From: JAWLBM01 sp041687675
GTDB taxonomy: Bacteria > Pseudomonadota > Alphaproteobacteria > Rhizobiales > Pleomorphomonadaceae
Reading direction: 5' to 3'
DNA length: 38,670 bases
Assembly: GCA_041687675.1 (NCBI GenBank)
Contig: JAWLBM010000045.1
Coordinates: 1-38,670, forward strand
In this document: positions 35,762-38,670 of the stretch, one piece after another
Numbering within the stretch: the stretch's first letter is position 1
Layout of the letters: each line of letters opens with the position of its first letter
Made by a program: the position numbers and the translations under genes
Notes under the pieces: model-generated
Told to the model about the DNA's origin: nothing
Database searches by the model: none
The model's input: the letters and a program-made list of their open reading frames with translations, nothing else

Positions 35762-36031
35762 TCAGGAACGCGCGTTCCTACAAGCGGCTGTACCAAACCC
35801 ATAGACTTGGATCGCGCGAACCGAAGTCTTAATCATCCCGAAGCTTTCAACGTCACTAACCGGGTGAATATTCCAATCTGTGCACGTCATAGCCGCGCCA
35901 GATTTTCCGACCGTGATTTGACGGTACGGCACGTAGCCGCCGTTAGTCAGTAAGCAACAAGACATGTGGTCCATCGAGACCATTGTCATGGCGGGAGCAG
36001 CGGCTCCTGTGAATTTCGACGCCCCCCTCAC
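35762..36031 (-). CDS. Doubtful small hypothetical protein, up to 89 residues
   Basis: An open frame in the AT-richer island, antisense to nothing else. The longest form starts at GTG 36031, overlapping the uvrD stop (GTGA); an ATG at 35989 gives 75 residues, and other Met codons follow. No convincing ribosome-binding site is seen at the proper distance from either. The product has no recognisable motif, membrane helix or signal; its middle (GYVPYRQITVGKSG) looks protein-like rather than repeat-derived. It could be a real island gene, a remnant, or chance. Confidence 0.3.
   Translation of the reverse strand: MRGASKFTGAAAPAMTMVSMDHMSCCLLTNGGYVPYRQITVGKSGAAMTCTDWNIHPVSDVESFGMIKTSVRAIQVYGFGTAACRNARS
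35764..35779. repeat. Perfect 16-bp palindrome
   Basis: AGGAACGCGCGTTCCT is its own reverse complement. It lies 65 nt after the stop of the AlbA_2 gene and overlaps the stop of the doubtful reverse gene. It has no T-tract, so it fits an operator or site for a dimeric DNA-binding protein better than a terminator; chance cannot be excluded. Confidence 0.5.
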
Positions 36032-38442
36032 TTCCTCTCAACAAAACTATCCACCACCCGCTTCTGCCCGGCCTTGTCGAACTCCACGGTCAGCTTGTTC
36101 CCTTCCACCGCCGTCACGTCCCCGTAGCCGAACTTCAGGTGGAACACCCTGGCACCCACCTCGAACTTCGGCTCGCCGGTCACGACGGACTTTGCCACCA
36201 GTTCGCCCTCGATCAGCTTCGGGCCGCGGCCGTAGGGGGACCCTGGGGCGGAGAAGCCGGCGGCGGTGTTCTGGCGGGCGCGCTTCCAGCCGGGGGTCTC
36301 GTAGGACGAGGTGAAGCGCTCGACCTGGTCGAAGCGGGAGGCGCCGTAGGGGTTCTGGCGGCCGAAGCCGCGGCCGCCGCCGTAGCCGCCATAGGCCGAC
36401 TGGGACTCCTGCACCTCCACGTGCCGCTCGGGCAGCTCGTCGAGGAAGCGGGAGGGGATCGACGACTGCCAGGAGCCGTGGATGCGCCGGTTGGCGGAGA
36501 ACCAGATCAGGCAGTTGCGCTTGGCCCGGGTGAGGCCGACATAGGCGAGCCGCCGCTCCTCCTCGAGGCCCGAGCGGCCGCCCTCGTCGAGGGCGCGCTG
36601 GTGCGGGAACAGGCCCTCCTCCCAGCCGGGCAGGAACACTGTGTCGAACTCCAGCCCCTTGGCCGAGTGCAGCGTCATGATCGACACCGCCTCCTCGCCG
36701 TCCGCCCCGTCGCGGTCCATCACCAGCGAGATGTGCTCGAGGAAGCCGGACATGGAGTCGAACTCGTCCATCGAGCGGATGAGCTCCTTGAGGTTCTCCA
36801 GCCGCCCCGGCGCGTCGGCCGAGCGGTCGTTCTGCCACATCTCGGTGTAGCCGCTCTCCTCGAGGATGACCTCGGCGAGCTCGGTGTGCTTCAGCGCGTC
36901 GAGCTGGCCGCGCCAGCGGTCGACCATCTCGACGAAGCCGCGCAGCGAGGCGCGGGTCCTGGCCGCGAACTCCTCGGTGGCGACGAGGTCGCGGGCGGCC
37001 TGGAGGAGGGGGATGCCGTTCGCCCGCGCATGGTCGTGCAGCGCGCGCACCGAGGTCTCGCCGATGCCGCGGCGCGGCGTGTTGACGATCCGCTCAAAGG
37101 CGAGGTCGTCCGCCGGCTGGGCGACGAGGCGCAGGTACGCGAGCGCGTCGCGGATCTCCATCCGCTCGTAGAAGCGCGGGCCGCCGATGACGCGGTAGGG
37201 GAGGCCGAGGGTGATGAAGCGGTCCTCGAACTCGCGCATCTGGAAGGAGGCGCGCACCAGGATGGCGATCTCGTCCAGCGACACGCCCTGCCGCTGGAAG
37301 CGCTCGATCTCCTCGCCGATCGCCCGCGCCTCCTCCTCCGAATCCCAGGCGGAGGCGACGCGCACCTTGCCCTCGTCCGGGTCGGAGATCTCCTCGGTGA
37401 AGAGGGTCTTGCCGAGCCGCGCCTCGTTGTGGGCGATGAGGTGCGAGGCGGCGCCGAGGATGTGCGAGGTGGAGCGGTAGTTGCGCTCCAGCCGGATCAC
37501 CCTGGCGCCGGGGAAGTCGCGCTCGTAGCGCAGGATGTTGTCCACCTCCGCGCCGCGCCAGCCGTAGATCGACTGGTCGTCGTCGCCGACGCAGCAGATG
37601 TTGCGCGCGCCCTGGGCGAGCAGCCGCAGCCAGAGGTACTGCACCACGTTGGTGTCCTGGTACTCGTCGACCAGGATGAACTTGAAGCGGCGGTGGTAGT
37701 CGGCGAGCACGTCCGGGTGGTCGCGCAGGATCGCCATCGTCTCGACGAGGAGGTCGCCGAAGTCGACGGCGTTCAGCACCTTCAGCCGCGCCTGGTAGTC
37801 GGCGTAGACCTTGCGGCCGAGGCCGTTGGCATAGGCGCGCGCCTCGCCCTCGGGGATGTCGGCGGGCCTGAGGCCCTTGTTCTTCCAGCCGTCGATCGCC
37901 GAGGCCATCTGCCGGGCCGGCCAGCGCTTCTCGTCGATCCCCTCGGCGACGATGATCTGCTTGAGGAGCCGCAGCTGGTCGTCGGTGTCGAGGATGGTGA
38001 AGTCGGAGCGAAGGCCGGCGAGCTCGGCGTGGCGTCGCAAGAGCTTCACCCCGATCGAGTGGAAGGTGCCGAGCCAGGGCATCCCCTCCACCGCCTCGCC
38101 GACATAGCGGCCGATCCGCTCCTTCATCTCCCGCGCCGCCTTGTTGGTGAAGGTGACGGCGAGGATCTCGGAGGGGAAGGCGCGGCGGGTGGCGAGGATG
38201 TGGGCGATGCGGGTGGTCAGCACCCGCGTCTTGCCGGTGCCGGCGCCGGCCAGCACCAGCACCGGGCCGTCGAGGCTCTCGACCGCCTCCCGCTGCTCCG
38301 GGTTGAGGCCGGCGAGATAGCCGCCGGCGGGCGGCGCCGCGGCGGCCATGGCGCGGGCGGCGATGCCGCCGGGCCGCGGACCGCCATCCTCGCGGCCCTC
38401 GGACGCCGCGGCGCGGGCGAGGTGATTCTCTGGGAGACGCAT
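36028..38442 (-). CDS. uvrD: UvrD/PcrA-type superfamily 1A DNA helicase
   Basis: An 804-residue 3'-5' DNA helicase for repair and conflict resolution. The motifs run in order: Q-motif LNPEQREAV (46-54), Walker A GAGTGKT (66-72), VTFTNKAAREMKERI, LVDEYQDTN (motif II), GDDDQSIYGWRGA (III), RLERNYRS (IV), TLHSAKGLEFDTVFLPGWEEGLFPH (V) and EEERRLAYVGLTRAK (VI). A Gly/Tyr/Arg-rich linker precedes the C-terminal Tudor-like module (VGARVFHLKFGYGDVTAVEGNKLTVEFD), which in PcrA binds RNA polymerase. ATG at 38442 was taken; TTG at 38460 or ATG at 38349 are alternatives, as none has a clear ribosome-binding site. The 3' end abuts the AT-richer island and is intact. Confidence 0.95.
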   Translation of the reverse strand: MRLPENHLARAAASEGREDGGPRPGGIAARAMAAAAPPAGGYLAGLNPEQREAVESLDGPVLVLAGAGTGKTRVLTTRIAHILATRRAFPSEILAVTFTNKAAREMKERIGRYVGEAVEGMPWLGTFHSIGVKLLRRHAELAGLRSDFTILDTDDQLRLLKQIIVAEGIDEKRWPARQMASAIDGWKNKGLRPADIPEGEARAYANGLGRKVYADYQARLKVLNAVDFGDLLVETMAILRDHPDVLADYHRRFKFILVDEYQDTNVVQYLWLRLLAQGARNICCVGDDDQSIYGWRGAEVDNILRYERDFPGARVIRLERNYRSTSHILGAASHLIAHNEARLGKTLFTEEISDPDEGKVRVASAWDSEEEARAIGEEIERFQRQGVSLDEIAILVRASFQMREFEDRFITLGLPYRVIGGPRFYERMEIRDALAYLRLVAQPADDLAFERIVNTPRRGIGETSVRALHDHARANGIPLLQAARDLVATEEFAARTRASLRGFVEMVDRWRGQLDALKHTELAEVILEESGYTEMWQNDRSADAPGRLENLKELIRSMDEFDSMSGFLEHISLVMDRDGADGEEAVSIMTLHSAKGLEFDTVFLPGWEEGLFPHQRALDEGGRSGLEEERRLAYVGLTRAKRNCLIWFSANRRIHGSWQSSIPSRFLDELPERHVEVQESQSAYGGYGGGRGFGRQNPYGASRFDQVERFTSSYETPGWKRARQNTAAGFSAPGSPYGRGPKLIEGELVAKSVVTGEPKFEVGARVFHLKFGYGDVTAVEGNKLTVEFDKAGQKRVVDSFVERK

Positions 38443-38524
38443 GGAAGAACAATAGAGCAACGAAAGAGGCGACGCGAGGGCATATGGAGCCGGCCGCGCG
38501 ACGGCGGAAGGGGGGATGAAGGAG

Positions 38525-38625
38525 GGAATCCTTCTCCCCTTGGGGAGACGGTGCCCGAGAGGCGGATGAGGCAGGAGAATCCTTCTCCCCTTGGGGAGAA
38601 GGTGCCCCGAAGGGGCGGATGAGGG
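38525..38625. repeat. Two palindromic repeat copies at the window end
   Basis: Two direct copies (about 38525-38570 and 38578-38625) of the CCTTCTCCCC-TTGGGGAGAAGGTGCC...GGCGGATGAGG element found elsewhere in the window, upstream of uvrD. The following bases (ACCCCTCCGGCCGCG) match the entry of copy B near 3378, so a longer composite probably continues beyond the window. Confidence 0.8.
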
Positions 38626-38670
38626 GGCGAACCCCTCCGGCCGCGGGGCCGGCCGCGGGGCGCCCCCCCC

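Larger units (their letters stand above)
33670..36027. other. AT-richer island between pepP and uvrD
   Basis: Base composition drops visibly from about 33670, after a purine-rich junction, to about 36020, just before the uvrD stop. Codons such as TTA, ATA, AAA, TTT and CTA, avoided elsewhere in the window, are frequent. It holds one clear gene (33813-35699) and one doubtful one. No integrase, transposase, tRNA or flanking direct repeat is visible, so the mode of entry is unknown. Horizontal acquisition is inferred from composition and from the break of a housekeeping neighbourhood. Confidence 0.75.

Noticed and set aside
33670..36030. Complete mobile element or prophage fragment
   Set aside because: No integrase, transposase, tRNA target or flanking direct repeats could be found; only base composition supports transfer.

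Overview
The window is a GC-rich chromosomal segment from an alphaproteobacterium, most likely of the order Hyphomicrobiales (Rhizobiales). The evidence is the complete division and cell-wall (dcw) cluster in the typical rhizobial order, a long FtsZ with a Pro/Ala/Gln-rich linker, the protein signatures, and dispersed CCTCATCCGCC and GTCATCCCGGCGAAAGCCGG intergenic palindromes. I cannot place it to genus. Both window edges lie in the same repeat family, so this may be one assembly contig bounded by repeats.

Region 1 (1-6715) is accessory. Two half-size ABC exporters (307-2184 and 3684-5537, minus strand) flank a Tat-exported metallo-beta-lactamase-fold hydrolase (2381-3355, plus strand). The ATP-binding halves and the repeat-rich DNA downstream of the two exporters are nearly copies of each other, while their membrane halves are divergent. 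Two tandem MaoC hot-dog proteins follow (5809-6715, minus strand).

Region 2 (about 7090-26480) is the dcw cluster on the plus strand: mraZ, rsmH, ftsL, ftsI, murE-murF (one fused gene), mraY, murD, ftsW, murG, murC, murB, ddlB, ftsQ, ftsA, ftsZ. Together they make lipid II precursors from UDP-MurNAc to the flipped disaccharide pentapeptide, and they build the FtsZ/FtsA ring with the FtsQ/FtsL/FtsW/FtsI septal synthase. Most genes overlap or are only a few bases apart. There are three real breaks: a hairpin-bearing gap before murEF, a repeat element between murC and murB, and about 100 nt before ftsZ. A promoter with three 10-bp-spaced MraZ boxes precedes mraZ, and a rho-independent-type hairpin follows ftsZ. 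A near-copy of the MraZ operator faces the divergent maoC pair. An AT-rich CtrA-like site lies in the 3' part of ddlB, ahead of ftsQ-ftsA-ftsZ.

Region 3 (26552-33592) holds prmA (plus strand), a 36-bp-period tandem repeat array, and then recN, bamD, lpxC and pepP, all on the minus strand. The lpxC-bamD-recN block usually follows ftsZ in the same direction, so here it looks inverted.

Region 4 (about 33670-36030) is a visibly AT-richer island with a 628-residue Schlafen/AlbA_2 plus HATPase_c_4 DNA-binding protein and a doubtful small reverse-strand gene. It sits between pepP and the 3' end of uvrD (36028-38442, minus strand). The last 150 bases are again repeats. I saw no tRNA, rRNA, insertion sequence, integrase or CRISPR array.
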